A DNA stretch of 64,000 nucleotides from Verrucomicrobiota bacterium (GCA_009885995.1 VFJQ01000122.1:1-64000); one strand, 5' to 3'. Positions 1-8,969 are shown, counted from the stretch's first letter. Notes: generated by a model from the letters alone, not told the origin. Numbers and translations: made by a program.

Positions 1-290
1 CCAGCGGGCGCCAGTCGTAGCGCCGTTCGGCGTGGGCGTCTTCGCGATGGACGCTGATGTAGAGGTCGAGCCCGGGACGGTCGCGACCGAGGCGTTCGAT
101 GGTGGCTTTATCGGCGTAGCCGCAGTCGGCCAGCGCGGCGGTGGGTGCACCGAGGCTCGGGGGGATGGCAGCGAGGTCGGCCTCGGTTTCGCCCACGTCG
201 GCGGCGCAGGCGCTCACGCGCTGGCCGAGGATGAGCTGGCTGCCGTCGGCATCCACCACGGCCTGGGCGTTGTAGCTTTGGGTGTAAGAG
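1..290 (-). pseudogene. IS transposase fragment (DDE type, IS1182/IS5-like), N-terminus missing, runs off the window
   Basis: Read on the minus strand, this stretch is open to the window edge. It encodes SYNAQAVVDADGSQLIL, then an ALADCGYADKATIERL segment, then YISVHREDAHAERRYDW. The YNAQAVVD...ADxGY pattern is typical of the catalytic half of IS1182/IS4-type DDE transposases. The N-terminal half should lie to the right of base 290, but a 128-bp inverted-repeat element and an unrelated phosphatase gene lie there instead. The visible part is therefore 5'-truncated. Family assignment is by motif only. The C-terminal end is outside the window. Confidence 0.7.
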
Positions 291-415
291 TCTGTCGGAC
301 TTACGTGTGCGTATTTCTTATACGGCCCGTCACGGCGTTTTTATTTTCCGGGAGACATCGGGTGGCGGGCAAAGTGGGGTGTTTTCATCAAAAAAAGGTT
401 AAGTCCGACAGGCTC
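288..415. repeat. 128-bp element bounded by 16-bp inverted repeats (IS end or MITE-like)
   Basis: GAGTCTGTCGGACTTA at 288-303 matches the reverse complement of 400-415 (GAGCCTGTCGGACTTA) with one mismatch. The interior has no coding potential. The left end abuts the truncated transposase reading frame. The right end touches the stop codon of the phosphatase gene at 416. This looks like a deletion derivative of an insertion sequence that kept both tips, or a small non-autonomous element. Confidence 0.65.
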
Positions 416-1588
416 CTAGCCGGTCCGCAGCAGGGCGATGACCGCGAGATCGTCGTCGGGTGGGCTTCCATCCGAGCGGGCTCGCACACGCGCGATGAGA
501 TCCTCGATGACGTCGGGTCCGAGCGGTCCTTCTGCTGCGGCTTGCTCGATGATCTCATGGCTCATCCGCTCGCCGTCGTTGGCCCAGCAACTGTAAAGGC
601 CGTCGCTGTAGAGCAGCACCACGTCGCCTGCTTCGAGCGTCGCCGTCGTTTCGCCTAGCGCGAGACCGTCGCCGAGGCCGAGGATCGTCTTTTCCGGCCA
701 GTGCGCCTCGACGTGTCCGTTGCGGCGCAGGATCAAAATCGGCGGGTGTCCGGCACTTGAGAATGTCATCGTCCCATCTGCGGCGATCACGGCGCAGCAT
801 GCGGTCATGAAGACGCTGCCGCCGACCGCGCGCAAGAACTCACGGTTCACGGCCATGAGGATTTCCGAGGGCGAGGTGGAAATCTCGGCGGCCTTGCTGA
901 AAAGGTGAGCAGTCAGCGCGGTGACGAGCGCCGCGGCGGCGCCGTGGCCGGTGCCGTCGGACATCCAGAATAGCCAGCGTCCGTCCGCGAGCCGCTCCCA
1001 GCCGTAGATGTCGCCGCCGACCTGAATCAGCGGAGTGTAGCGCGCTTGCACTTTCCAGCCGGAAACTGCGGGAGGAGTGTCCGGCACGAAGGCTTGCTGC
1101 GTCGCTTGCGCGGAGGCGAGATCGGCTTCCTGGATCGTGCGCCACTCTTCGAGTTGCTGGGCGTAGGCACGGAGGCGAAGCTGCGTTTGGATGCGTGCAT
1201 GGAGCACCGCGCGGCTCACCGGCTTGGTTACGAAATCGCTCGCGCCGGCCTCAAGGCACCGGAGTTCGTCGGCTTCGCTGGTGTGTGCCGTGAGCATGAT
1301 CACCGGCAGTTCTTTCACGGCGATCGCTTCCGCTCCGCGGATCCGCGCGCAGATTTCCGCGCCGTCGAGGCCCGGCATCTCGAAATCGAGCACCAATGCG
1401 TCTGGCAGCGTTTGTCCGATGAGTGCGAGCGCCTCTTCGCCGGAACACGCGGGTATCGTTTGAAAGCCCGCCGACGTCAGCCCGACCGACAGAAGGCGGA
1501 GCGCGGCTGGATCGTCGTCGACGATGAGGATACGCGGTGGACGCTCTGGGATTCGCGTGGACTGGGCGTGGGGTTGAAACTCAGACAT
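416..1588 (-). CDS. Response regulator with PP2C-type (SpoIIE/RsbU-like) serine phosphatase output domain
   Basis: This 390-residue protein has an N-terminal CheY-like receiver. Its acidic pocket is ILIVDDD, the phospho-acceptor is Asp68 in LVLDFEMPG, the conserved Thr lies in IMLTAHT and the Lys in VTKPV. A short helical linker follows, then a C-terminal SpoIIE/PP2C domain with the metal-binding signatures GGDIYGW, SDGTGHG, SSAGHPP and YSDGLY. Such proteins usually dephosphorylate anti-sigma-factor antagonists or similar partners in response to a sensor kinase. No cognate antagonist is next to it. Nearby are an ECF sigma factor (2425-3072) and a kinase-like gene (3177-3944). It ends immediately beside an IS-like inverted repeat. 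Confidence 0.9.
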   Translation of the reverse strand: MSEFQPHAQSTRIPERPPRILIVDDDPAALRLLSVGLTSAGFQTIPACSGEEALALIGQTLPDALVLDFEMPGLDGAEICARIRGAEAIAVKELPVIMLTAHTSEADELRCLEAGASDFVTKPVSRAVLHARIQTQLRLRAYAQQLEEWRTIQEADLASAQATQQAFVPDTPPAVSGWKVQARYTPLIQVGGDIYGWERLADGRWLFWMSDGTGHGAAAALVTALTAHLFSKAAEISTSPSEILMAVNREFLRAVGGSVFMTACCAVIAADGTMTFSSAGHPPILILRRNGHVEAHWPEKTILGLGDGLALGETTATLEAGDVVLLYSDGLYSCWANDGERMSHEIIEQAAAEGPLGPDVIEDLIARVRARSDGSPPDDDLAVIALLRTG

Positions 1589-1739
1589 TCAAGTTGAGAT
1601 CGAACCGCTACCTGCCGTTGGTCGTAGGAGTTTGGATTCGTCCCCCCGGTTCCGCCGCGATACGACCGCGAAACAGGGATCGCGCGATTCGGTTATCTGA
1701 GATCCAGCCATTCCGAAAAGAAGCGCTATACCTGATCAC

Positions 1740-2003
1740 ATGAAAACTACCCCTGTTTCGCTCACCGAGTATCATGCCCAGGTCGATGCCTACGCGCGGA
1801 AAAATCCGACGCGTTCCCTGCTCATCGCGGCAGGGACAGGGCTCGCCGTCGGATTCGCCATCTACGCGCTGCAAACATCGTCGCCCACCGCCCGGATCGG
1901 GCACTTGATCGGAGGGTTGCAAGGGCGGTTGCACAAGCTCGGCAATGGGACGGGTTTCGTGCGGAGGAAGATGAAACGCGTGCGCGGGTTTCTTCTTTCT
2001 TGA
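1740..2003 (+). CDS. Small membrane-anchored protein, YqjD/DUF883-like
   Basis: This 87-residue protein has a charged N-terminus (YHAQVDAYARKNPTRS), one hydrophobic segment (LLIAAGTGLAVGFAIYAL, about residues 28-45), and a basic C-terminal tail rich in Lys/Arg. The RxNP-x-(hydrophobic, Gly-rich) arrangement resembles the C-terminal anchor of YqjD/ElaB (DUF883) inner-membrane proteins, some of which associate with ribosomes. The match is by pattern only. It stands alone between a divergent phosphatase gene and a decayed regulator. No clear Shine-Dalgarno sequence precedes the ATG. Confidence 0.6.
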   Translation: MKTTPVSLTEYHAQVDAYARKNPTRSLLIAAGTGLAVGFAIYALQTSSPTARIGHLIGGLQGRLHKLGNGTGFVRRKMKRVRGFLLS

Positions 2004-2087
2004 GGCGCGCAGGCGCGAAGAGAACTCCAGGCTGAGTAGGGGCCGGGCCTGACGATCGAGGTCGCCACGAGCGGGGGGGGGCGGTGA

Positions 2088-2344
2088 TGCGGGCACGCGC
2101 TCGTGCTCTGCGAAGGCTCCATGCTCGAAGCCCGCCACATGCCTGCGGAGATCCAGATACCGGACCTTGCGCCCGCCCAACCCATTGCGGGCGGAGCGCC
2201 GCAGACCTTGCAGGATGTGGAGAAGCAGACGCTCATCGATGCGTTGCGTCGCGCGTGCGGGAACAAGAAGCGTGCGGCTGAACTGCTCGGCATCCATCGC
2301 CCGGCGCTCTACCGAGGCTCAAGCGGTTCGGCATTCCGACCTGA
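2088..2344 (+). pseudogene. C-terminal fragment of an NtrC-family sigma54 response regulator, frameshifted
   Basis: The frame starting around 2097 encodes ALVLCEGSMLEARHMP, the end of the AAA+ region of NtrC-type activators. It continues into a Fis-type helix-turn-helix (LIDALRRACGNKKRAAELLGI). After LYR at about 2313 the frame is lost. One additional base would restore an ending LKRFGIPT with a stop at 2342-2344, which is how this family normally ends. A TGA at 2085-2087 closes the same frame upstream, and no receiver or ATPase domain is present. It is a gene remnant. Confidence 0.75.
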
Positions 2345-2424
2345 GGAACAAGCCGCCCGCCTTGCGGCCACTCGGGTAGCGCGCAAGGACGGGCGGTGTC
2401 TCCCCCCTCGGGAAGATGGAAATC

Positions 2425-3072
2425 TTACGACTGACCTGGTGCCCACTCGCTGCTGCCACCGAGGGTGAGAATGGCGCTGCGCACTTTGCGCACAGCGAGA
2501 TCAAGCCGCGTCTTGATGGTGTCGAGCGGGATGCCCGTGTGCGTCGCGATCTCCCGCTGGCTCATCCCACGGTAGAAGGCTAGGATCAGCGCCTCGCGTT
2601 GCGCCTGGGGTAGCGTGCTGATGACGCGCCGGAGGATTTCTGCGCGATCGGACTCGGCTGCTTCGGCGTCGGCCCCGCGGTGTTCTGAAGCGAGCGTGAC
2701 GTGTTCCGTTTCGACCCGCAGTCGATCCTCCGCACGCTGATATGCCTGCTTCTTGCGCAGCTTGTCGATGGCGCGGCGGCGCGCGAGCGTGACGAGCCAG
2801 CCGAGGGCTTTGCCCTTGTCTTCGGAATAATGGCCAGCCTGCCGCCAGACTTCGCAGAGGATTTCTTGAAGAAGGTCATCGGTGTCGCTGTCGTTGTTGA
2901 TCACACGGCTCACGATGGTGCGAAGGAGCGCGACATGGCGGCGGTAGAGAAGCGCGAGCGCAGCCTGGTCCCGCGCTTGGATCGCGGTCATCAGTTGTTC
3001 GTCTGAAGGTTCGTCCGCTGGAACCGGCGCGCTCGACGATTGGACATGGGAGTTCTCAAAGGAGTAGATCAT
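2425..3072 (-). CDS. ECF-type RNA polymerase sigma factor (sigma-70 family, RpoE/SigK-like)
   Basis: This 215-residue protein has the usual two-domain ECF layout. Region 2 includes LLYRRHVALLRTIV and DDLLQEILCEVWR, followed by GWLVTLARRRAIDKLRKK. After an acidic linker, region 4 has LPQAQREALILAFYRGMSQREIA with its helix-turn-helix and LDTIKTRLDLAVRKVR. It should recruit core polymerase to a small stress regulon. No anti-sigma factor is recognisable next to it. The gene is divergent from the kinase-like gene beginning around 3177, so the two may share a control region. Confidence 0.92.
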   Translation of the reverse strand: MIYSFENSHVQSSSAPVPADEPSDEQLMTAIQARDQAALALLYRRHVALLRTIVSRVINNDSDTDDLLQEILCEVWRQAGHYSEDKGKALGWLVTLARRRAIDKLRKKQAYQRAEDRLRVETEHVTLASEHRGADAEAAESDRAEILRRVISTLPQAQREALILAFYRGMSQREIATHTGIPLDTIKTRLDLAVRKVRSAILTLGGSSEWAPGQS

Positions 3073-3176
3073 GGCAGTCGTTTTTTGGGTTTCGTGACAG
3101 CGTGCTTATTCCTGCCTGCGGCGTGCCAGCGCTGGTCCACAAAGGTGCCGCGGCGATACCGGCGCGTCGTCGTGTC

Positions 3177-3944
3177 ATGGAACGTGACACCACTGTCTCC
3201 CCATCGGACACTCCGTCCGCCGTCGGCGGTTCTGTTTCGATCGACGCAGCCGCCGCCACGTCGCTCACCGAATCCGAAGTCATGGACACACAGCCCGAAC
3301 TCTCCTGGCACCGCGTTGCCGCATTTGTGCGCCAGCACACCCACGATGTGCGCAATCACCTCAACGGGCTGGACCTCGAAGGGGCGCTGCTGAACGAACT
3401 CGTGACTGACGAAGAGGCGAAGGCATCCATCGGACGATTGCGCCACCAGATCCGAAGGCTCGCCGCAGAGCTGCGGGCGACGTCAGCCAAGTTTGCCGAT
3501 CCGCAAAGCGCGAACACGGAAGTGGCTGTGCGCGAACTGGTCCTGATCTGGAAGGACCAGATGGCGGCGTTGAATCCTCCTCCGCCTGTCGAGTGGCACG
3601 AGTCCGTGGGGGACACGCGCCTGAGCGGTGATATCGAAGCCATCGCGGGCGCCTTTCGGGAGCTTCTGTCCAACGCCGCCGCGTTCGGCACCGGCGCTCC
3701 GCTCCGGGCGGAAGCCGAAGCTCGCGAGGGCCGTGTGGCGTTCGTCCTGACCGAACCGAAGGACGCCCCGCTCGATCCCGCGAACTGGGGGCGCGTGCCC
3801 TTTGTCACCACGCGTCGCGGCGGGTATGGGTTGGGTTTGTGGAAGATGGACCGGGACGTCGCAGCGTGCGGCGGCGAAGTGCATCGGCACTACAATCCCG
3901 AAGCGATGACGCTTACGACGACGCTCTCCTTTCCAGCGCTTTGA
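3177..3944 (+). CDS. Sensor histidine kinase-like protein (soluble, short)
   Basis: The protein has about 255 residues from the ATG at 3177. Starts at 3102 and 3282 are also possible, and conservation appears to begin near LSWHRVAAFVRQHTHD. A HisKA-like helix carries the candidate phospho-acceptor His in THDVRNHLNGLDLE. It is followed by a HATPase_c domain with an N-box-like FRELLSNAAAFG and a G-box RGGYGLGLWKMDRDVAACGGE. There are no membrane segments or sensory domains, so any signal must come from a partner. It lies directly upstream of a truncated receiver gene and divergent from the ECF sigma factor, which suggests a small signalling module. Confidence 0.75.
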   Translation: MERDTTVSPSDTPSAVGGSVSIDAAAATSLTESEVMDTQPELSWHRVAAFVRQHTHDVRNHLNGLDLEGALLNELVTDEEAKASIGRLRHQIRRLAAELRATSAKFADPQSANTEVAVRELVLIWKDQMAALNPPPPVEWHESVGDTRLSGDIEAIAGAFRELLSNAAAFGTGAPLRAEAEAREGRVAFVLTEPKDAPLDPANWGRVPFVTTRRGGYGLGLWKMDRDVAACGGEVHRHYNPEAMTLTTTLSFPAL

Positions 3945-3975
3945 AGCCCGTCTCACCGGCGGCGTCCGGCGGCCC

Positions 3976-4251
3976 ATGAGGAAGGAGAGGATGAAAAGCC
4001 CGATGATCGACACCGCTGCGACCTTCGAGATCGACTTGCTGCTCACCGACATCGGCCTTCCCGACGGCACCGGGATCGAGCTGCTCACCAAGCTTCGCGC
4101 AAACCGCGACATCAAAGCCATCGCGATGTCCGGCTACGGAATGGAAGCCGACCTCGACGAAACGCGGCGCGCAGGATTCGTGGATCATCTCATCAAGCCG
4201 GTGTCGGCTGAACAGCTCAAGGCCGCGCTCGCACACCTCGCCGGATCGTAG
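3976..4251 (+). pseudogene. Truncated CheY-like receiver domain, N-terminal strand and acidic pocket missing
   Basis: The 91 codons encode the receiver core from the phospho-acceptor Asp onward: LLLTDIGLPDGTGIELL, IKAIAMSGYG, and the conserved Lys in HLIKPVS. The first beta strand, the DD acidic pair and helix 1 are absent, being replaced by a short unrelated leader (MRKERMKSP). The sequence resembles the C-terminal receiver of hybrid histidine kinases. It may be what is left of a hybrid kinase, possibly one that included the adjacent kinase-like gene. It could still be translated but should not bind Mg2+ normally. Confidence 0.6.
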
Positions 4252-4401
4252 CGCGGGACGAATGCGCACGCGAAGCTCATCAGATGACGTTCTCCGGCAC
4301 CATCCGCGTCGAGAGCAAGTCGAGGATGCCTGCAATCCCGCACATAATATCGATCGTCTATCGCGGCTCGCGCGACGGGCCACCGGATGCCGGCCGCATT
4401 T

Positions 4402-6654
4402 TTATCGCTGATGCTGCCCGGCGCGGAAGACCGGCCCGAACTGGAGATACACCGCGCTTTCGCCCCCCTCGCTCAGCCCGACTCCGAGATGCACGGGCCC
4501 GATCAGGGTATCCGCCCCGAGGAAGACGCTCCCACCGTAAATGATGTCGCCGGATGTGAAATCGCCCACGTCCGCCGCGACTTCGCCCGCTTCGATCGAG
4601 GCGCCCAAGTAGATGCCGCGCCCGATCGCCGGCGAGAGATCCACGATCTTTCGATAGTAGATCAGCTCGGCGAAGAGCGCGTTCTGGTCGTAGAGATCGC
4701 CACGAGCGAGACCGGAGAGCTGGAGGAAACCTCCGAGCTGGAAGCGATCGTAGATCGGGATGTCGCCGCCGCCGAGCTTCAAGCCCGCGCGCACCCGCGG
4801 CACGAGCGTGTTCTTGCCAAACGTGAGCGGTTTGTAGAACTCGCTTTCGAGTCGCGTGTAGTTGTCGTCAGCCCCGAATTCCTCGCGTGACGCGACGACG
4901 GATGCGCGGCCGTAGTAGCCGCGCGTGGCGAAGCTCTGCGCGTCGAGCATATCGACCGTGAAGTCCGCATGCGCCCAGCCGCGCTCGATCGTTCCCGGCA
5001 CATCGTCCAGCGATCCGAGGCGCCGGCCGATTTTGCTGAGCGCCCGCGCGTAGCCGAAGCGAAACTCACCGGCCTGCCCGATCCGCACCCCGGCATCGAT
5101 CCCCGCGCCGACGGTCTGGAGACGGAATCGGATCGGCTGGCCGGCATCGTCGATGCCGTCGATGAACTCGCTCGCGAAGAACGCGCGGGTCGCGAGGAAA
5201 AGCCGCCGCGCTCCGTCCAGCGGCTGATACCACTCCGTGAGCCCGCGATTGGCATCGCCGAGGCTGAGGAAGGTGGTCCACTCGGCGCCGAGCGAGTTGA
5301 GCTCGGCCATGCGGTAGGAGAGCAGCAGATTCGCGTCGGTCTCGCCCGAGGAGCGATACGCGAAATCGATCCCGAAGCCCACGGTGTTCCGCCCACTCTT
5401 CCGCTCGCGCGTCTTGATCACCAGCCCGTAGGCGCCCGCGCGATCGATCACCTCATAGTCGGCGACGTCGAACTTCTGCATCGGCTCCAGCCCATTGATC
5501 GTGCTCTGCAGCGGCGCGAATCGAGCCGGGTCATTGGTCTGAAATTCGATCGGCTCCCGTAGCGCGTGCTCGGTTTCCCCGGCTGGCGTCTGCACCCGGA
5601 GGAAGGAAACCATCACCCGCGCCGGCCGCGCGACGCGATGTCCGGCGAGGAATTCCTGAAAGCGCTTCGGCGCGGATGAAAAGCGAGCCAGCGCCTCTCG
5701 CTTGCCCATCACCTGTTCGTAGCCGGAGTCGATGCCCTGCGCCGCTTTGGTGAACTCGCTCTTCCCCACATCCTCGACTTTCAGCCGGAGGTAGAAATCG
5801 TCCGGTGCAAGCTTCGCGATTTGCACGCGCGTCTCTTTCTCGATGAAAAGATTGAGCATCTGGTCGGCGATCGCGACTGCATCGTCGAGCTCAGCGGCCT
5901 TCTTCAGTGGCGTATTGACGTCGAAGGCGATGATGAGGTCCGCGCCCATGTCCTTCACGATCTGCACGGGCAGATTGCTCGTGAGGCTGCCGTCCACGAG
6001 CAGGTGCCCGTCGATTACATACGGTGCGAAAGCCGCAGGCACCGACATGCTCGCCCGCATGGCTCCCGCCAGATCGCCCTCGCCGAGCACTACCATCGCG
6101 CCGGTCTCGATGTCGGTGGCCACCGCGCGAAACGGGATCGGCAGCCGATCGAAATCGCGGATGTCGCGCGCCGGGATCGTGAGCTGCCGCAGGGCCGCCA
6201 TCACATTCCGCCCGTTGACGAGTCCGGCGGGCAACTTCACCCCCTTCCGCAGGGAAACGCCGAGTTCGAGCTTCTGATTGAGGTCGAAGTCGCGCTGCTT
6301 CGTGCGCAACTGCTCGCTCTCGCGCGGCACCGCATCGGAGAGCAGGAAGTTCCAATCGGCGTCGCGAGCCCAGCGCTCGATCTCGCCGGGCGACATCCCG
6401 CTCGCGTAGAGTCCCCCGACCACGGCGCCGATGCTCGTGCCGGCGATGCAGTCGATCGGGATGCGCATTTCCTCGAGCGCCTTGAGCACGCCGATGTGCG
6501 CCATGCCGCGCGCCCCGCCGCCGCTCAGGACAAGGCCGATCTTCGGCCGCCGAGTGGCGATCGTTTCCTGTGCGTGCGATCCCCGGCTGAGCGGAAAAAC
6601 AAGGGCTGCGATACACGCGAGAACGGTCAGAGGGAAGCGGCTGCCGGAGTCCAT
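4402..6654 (-). CDS. PlpD-type patatin-like phospholipase with outer-membrane beta-barrel
   Basis: This 750-residue protein starts at the ATG at 6654, which gives a signal peptide (VLACIAALVFPLSRGSHAQ). A longer in-frame extension to 6864 lacks one and is rejected. The patatin domain has the oxyanion Gly-rich loop SGGGARGMAHIG, the nucleophile Ser74 in AGTSIG, and the dyad Asp221 in LLVDGSLTSNLP. Next comes a POTRA-like region, then a C-terminal Omp85/BamA-type barrel ending LGVGLSEGGESAVYLQFG. This is a type Vd (PlpD) autotransporter architecture: a lipase carried by its own 16-strand barrel. No obvious partner genes are nearby. Confidence 0.9.
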   Translation of the reverse strand: MDSGSRFPLTVLACIAALVFPLSRGSHAQETIATRRPKIGLVLSGGGARGMAHIGVLKALEEMRIPIDCIAGTSIGAVVGGLYASGMSPGEIERWARDADWNFLLSDAVPRESEQLRTKQRDFDLNQKLELGVSLRKGVKLPAGLVNGRNVMAALRQLTIPARDIRDFDRLPIPFRAVATDIETGAMVVLGEGDLAGAMRASMSVPAAFAPYVIDGHLLVDGSLTSNLPVQIVKDMGADLIIAFDVNTPLKKAAELDDAVAIADQMLNLFIEKETRVQIAKLAPDDFYLRLKVEDVGKSEFTKAAQGIDSGYEQVMGKREALARFSSAPKRFQEFLAGHRVARPARVMVSFLRVQTPAGETEHALREPIEFQTNDPARFAPLQSTINGLEPMQKFDVADYEVIDRAGAYGLVIKTRERKSGRNTVGFGIDFAYRSSGETDANLLLSYRMAELNSLGAEWTTFLSLGDANRGLTEWYQPLDGARRLFLATRAFFASEFIDGIDDAGQPIRFRLQTVGAGIDAGVRIGQAGEFRFGYARALSKIGRRLGSLDDVPGTIERGWAHADFTVDMLDAQSFATRGYYGRASVVASREEFGADDNYTRLESEFYKPLTFGKNTLVPRVRAGLKLGGGDIPIYDRFQLGGFLQLSGLARGDLYDQNALFAELIYYRKIVDLSPAIGRGIYLGASIEAGEVAADVGDFTSGDIIYGGSVFLGADTLIGPVHLGVGLSEGGESAVYLQFGPVFRAGQHQR

Positions 6655-6719
6655 AATGCTCCGACAGTCGCAGACGCAGCGATGGGCTGGAAGCTGGGAA
6701 ATGTCCGGCTTGCGCGGGC

Positions 6720-6929
6720 CTATTCGCGCGCAGAGAACGTCCGTTCGGTCCTCTGCCGCATGAGTTCGCCCGCTCCATTGAGGATCATGTCTGCCGCGCG
6801 GGCTTGGACGGCCGTATCGTGCGGGTTCATCGGGATTCCGTGTCGTTCCGTTTCGATCGCGCACGCCGTCGCCACGATCCGCGCGACCGCGGGAATCTCA
6901 GCCAGGATGGTTTCTGTTGGCGGTTGCAT
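6720..6929 (-). CDS. Small hypothetical protein, 69 aa
   Basis: This short open frame lies just upstream of, and in the same direction as, the patatin gene. The predicted protein is soluble and helical (MQPPTETILAEIPAVARIVATA...AVQARAADMILNGAGELM), with no motif I recognise. Third-position G+C looks like the neighbours, which mildly supports it being real. It could be a chance frame. Confidence 0.4.
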   Translation of the reverse strand: MQPPTETILAEIPAVARIVATACAIETERHGIPMNPHDTAVQARAADMILNGAGELMRQRTERTFSARE

Positions 6930-7273
6930 GTTCTTTTCCTTTCACCCTGAAGTTCGATCCAGGCGGGGCGTGCGGCCCCACGGAAAGTCGAGTGCTCGGC
7001 ACGGCCATTCGCGTCCCATTTTACGAATATGGGGCCGATGGCGCACTCACATACTCCTGCCTCGCCTCACCGCCGAAAGTCATCGCATCGCCGAAGCCAT
7101 AAACCCAGCCGTTCGAGCGTGCCGGGCGTCGCGAAGAAGGCGGACGGGTCCCGCAACCAGCACGACGTGACCTTCGCCGAGCGCGAGTTTACGCCCGAGG
7201 GTCTCGGAAAGCTGGAGAGCCCGCGCTCGGGTTCCGGGCAGCGTTCTCCCTCACGCGACTGAGGAGCTGATGA
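6930..7273. other. Intergenic, no gene supported
   Basis: About 340 bases lie between the small ORF and the DAHP synthase gene. Short open frames exist in several registers (for example 7029-7262 on the plus strand), but none has a recognisable domain or a convincing start. No tRNA cloverleaf was seen. Confidence 0.5.
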
Positions 7274-8308
7274 TCAGCGGGCAGCTTCGCGCACCAGCTC
7301 CTCGGTCGTCGCCCAATCGATGCACGGGTCGGTGATGGACTGGCCGTAAGTGAGCGCGTCGGCGGACTCGGGCATCGCTTGCGCGCCGGCGATGAGATTG
7401 CTCTCGAGCATCGCGCCGATGATCCCACGCGTGCCGCCGCGGCGCTGGGCGAGGATGTCGCGGAAGACCGTCGGCATCTTGCGAAAGTCCTTCGAGCAGT
7501 TTGCGTGGCTGGCGTCGATCATCACGACTGGGGCGAGGCCGTTGCGAGTGAGAAGGTCGAGGGACTTTGCGACGTGCTCGGCGCTGTAGTTTGGGCCGTC
7601 ATCGCCGCCGCGCAGGATCACGTGGCAATCGGGATTCCCCTCCGTCACGACCACGCTCGCGCGGCCATCGTCGCGGATGCCGAGGAAAGTCTGCGGCTGC
7701 ATCGCGGCCTTGATCGCATTGATCGCCGGACCGAGCGCGCCGGAGGTGGTGTTCTTGAAACCGACGGGTGTCGAGAGGCCCGACGCCATCTGCCGGTGCG
7801 TCTGCGACTCGGTCGTGCGCGCGCCGATCGCGCTCCAGCACGTGAGGTCGGCGATGTATTGCGGCGTGATCGGGTCGAGCATCTCGGTCGCGGTCGGCAG
7901 GCCGAGATCGAGCACGTCGCGCAGGAAAGTGCGCGCGAGGCGGAAGCCGGTCGGGATGTCGTGCGTGCCGTCGAGGTGCGGATCCATGATGAGCCCCTTC
8001 CAGCCGACGGTCGTGCGTGGCTTTTCAAAATACACGCGCATCACCACGAGCACGCTGTCCTTCACCTCACGCGCCAGCGCGGCGAGCCGCTCGGCGTATT
8101 CGCGGCCGCCCTTGAGGTCGTGGATCGAGCATGGCCCGACGACGGCGAGAAAGCGCCCGTCTTCGCCCGAGAGAATGCGCGCGATCTCCGCCCGCGCCTG
8201 CGGCACGAACGCAGCATGTGCTTCGCTGCGCGGGATCTCGGTGCTCAATTCGCGCGGCGAAGGCAGCGCGGTATTGGCGATGACGTGAACGTCGGAAACT
8301 CGGGTCAT
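7274..8308 (-). CDS. aroG: 3-deoxy-7-phosphoheptulonate (DAHP) synthase, class I, AroG/AroF type
   Basis: This 344-residue protein condenses phosphoenolpyruvate with erythrose 4-phosphate, the first step of the shikimate pathway. Conserved blocks are VVGPCSIHD (metal-binding Cys), MRVYFEKPRTTVGWKGL, WSAIGARTTESQTHRQMASG, PVGFKNTT and MIDASHANCSKD. The end (YGQSITDPCIDW) is also typical. Length matches the E. coli AroF/G/H class. The N-terminal extension, which carries the feedback-binding residues in the enteric enzymes, is present, so amino-acid inhibition is possible. No other shikimate genes are adjacent. Confidence 0.95.
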   Translation of the reverse strand: MTRVSDVHVIANTALPSPRELSTEIPRSEAHAAFVPQARAEIARILSGEDGRFLAVVGPCSIHDLKGGREYAERLAALAREVKDSVLVVMRVYFEKPRTTVGWKGLIMDPHLDGTHDIPTGFRLARTFLRDVLDLGLPTATEMLDPITPQYIADLTCWSAIGARTTESQTHRQMASGLSTPVGFKNTTSGALGPAINAIKAAMQPQTFLGIRDDGRASVVVTEGNPDCHVILRGGDDGPNYSAEHVAKSLDLLTRNGLAPVVMIDASHANCSKDFRKMPTVFRDILAQRRGGTRGIIGAMLESNLIAGAQAMPESADALTYGQSITDPCIDWATTEELVREAAR

Positions 8309-8350
8309 GGTGAAAAAGGCGGGACCGGTAACGCGAAACCGGCGCGGCGG

Positions 8351-8962
8351 CTAGTGCAGCTTGCGTTGCGCCCATTTCCGCCCTGCGGCCAGCGCGGCCA
8401 GCGTCTCGGTGAGCCGGCGCTCGCGCGTCTCGGGGCGCTTCGCGGTGGTCAGCCACACGAGGTATTCGCGCTGGCAACTCACCGAGAGCGCCGCGAAACC
8501 AGTCGCGGCTTTCTTGTCCTGCTTGAGCGCCTTTGTGAAAAATTCAGGCACCGGCCACGGCTCGCGTTTCATCTTCGGTGCGGGTGGGATCATTGGCTCG
8601 GCGTCGAGCGCCACGGCGGCGCGGAGCAGCTCCTCGAACGCGCCGCGAGCGAAGCCGTCGAGCGTCGTGAGGCGGATGCTGCGGATGTTCGTGTTCGCTT
8701 CGCCTCCGGCGAAAAGCCGCGCGGGATCGGCCAGCTCGGTGCCGCGGAAGAAGGCGATGCCGAGGTGCGCTTTGCATGCGCTCAGTCCGCACACGAGCTT
8801 GCGCCCTGTGAAGGCCAGCAGGTTCCACTTGATCGACTCCATGAGGTCCGGCGCAGCGCGCAGGATCAAGTCGCGCAACTCCTCCGCGAGCGGCCGCGAG
8901 AAGTCCGGCGCGCATTCCATCCACTCGTCCGGATCCTTCGTGCGGGCGCGCGAGCAGTCCAC
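8351..8962 (-). CDS. YdeI/OmpD-associated family protein with DUF1801-like domain
   Basis: This 203-residue soluble protein has an N-terminal DUF1801-like half (ELRDLILRAAPDLMESIKWNLLAF...HLGIAFFRGTELADP) with the usual pattern of a small alpha/beta fold. The C-terminal helical segment (WPVPEFFTKALKQDKKAATGF, SCQREYLVWLTTAKRPETRERRL) resembles YdeI/OmpD-associated proteins. Function is unknown in the family; stress or cell-envelope links have been suggested. It lies just upstream of a small membrane-protein gene of the opposite metabolic context, with no clear operon partner. Confidence 0.7.
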   Translation of the reverse strand: MDCSRARTKDPDEWMECAPDFSRPLAEELRDLILRAAPDLMESIKWNLLAFTGRKLVCGLSACKAHLGIAFFRGTELADPARLFAGGEANTNIRSIRLTTLDGFARGAFEELLRAAVALDAEPMIPPAPKMKREPWPVPEFFTKALKQDKKAATGFAALSVSCQREYLVWLTTAKRPETRERRLTETLAALAAGRKWAQRKLH

Positions 8963-8969
8963 GGTGCGA

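Noticed and set aside
7029-7262. Small plus-strand ORF before the DAHP synthase gene
   Set aside because: No domain, and basic low-complexity composition. Equal-length frames exist on the other strand.
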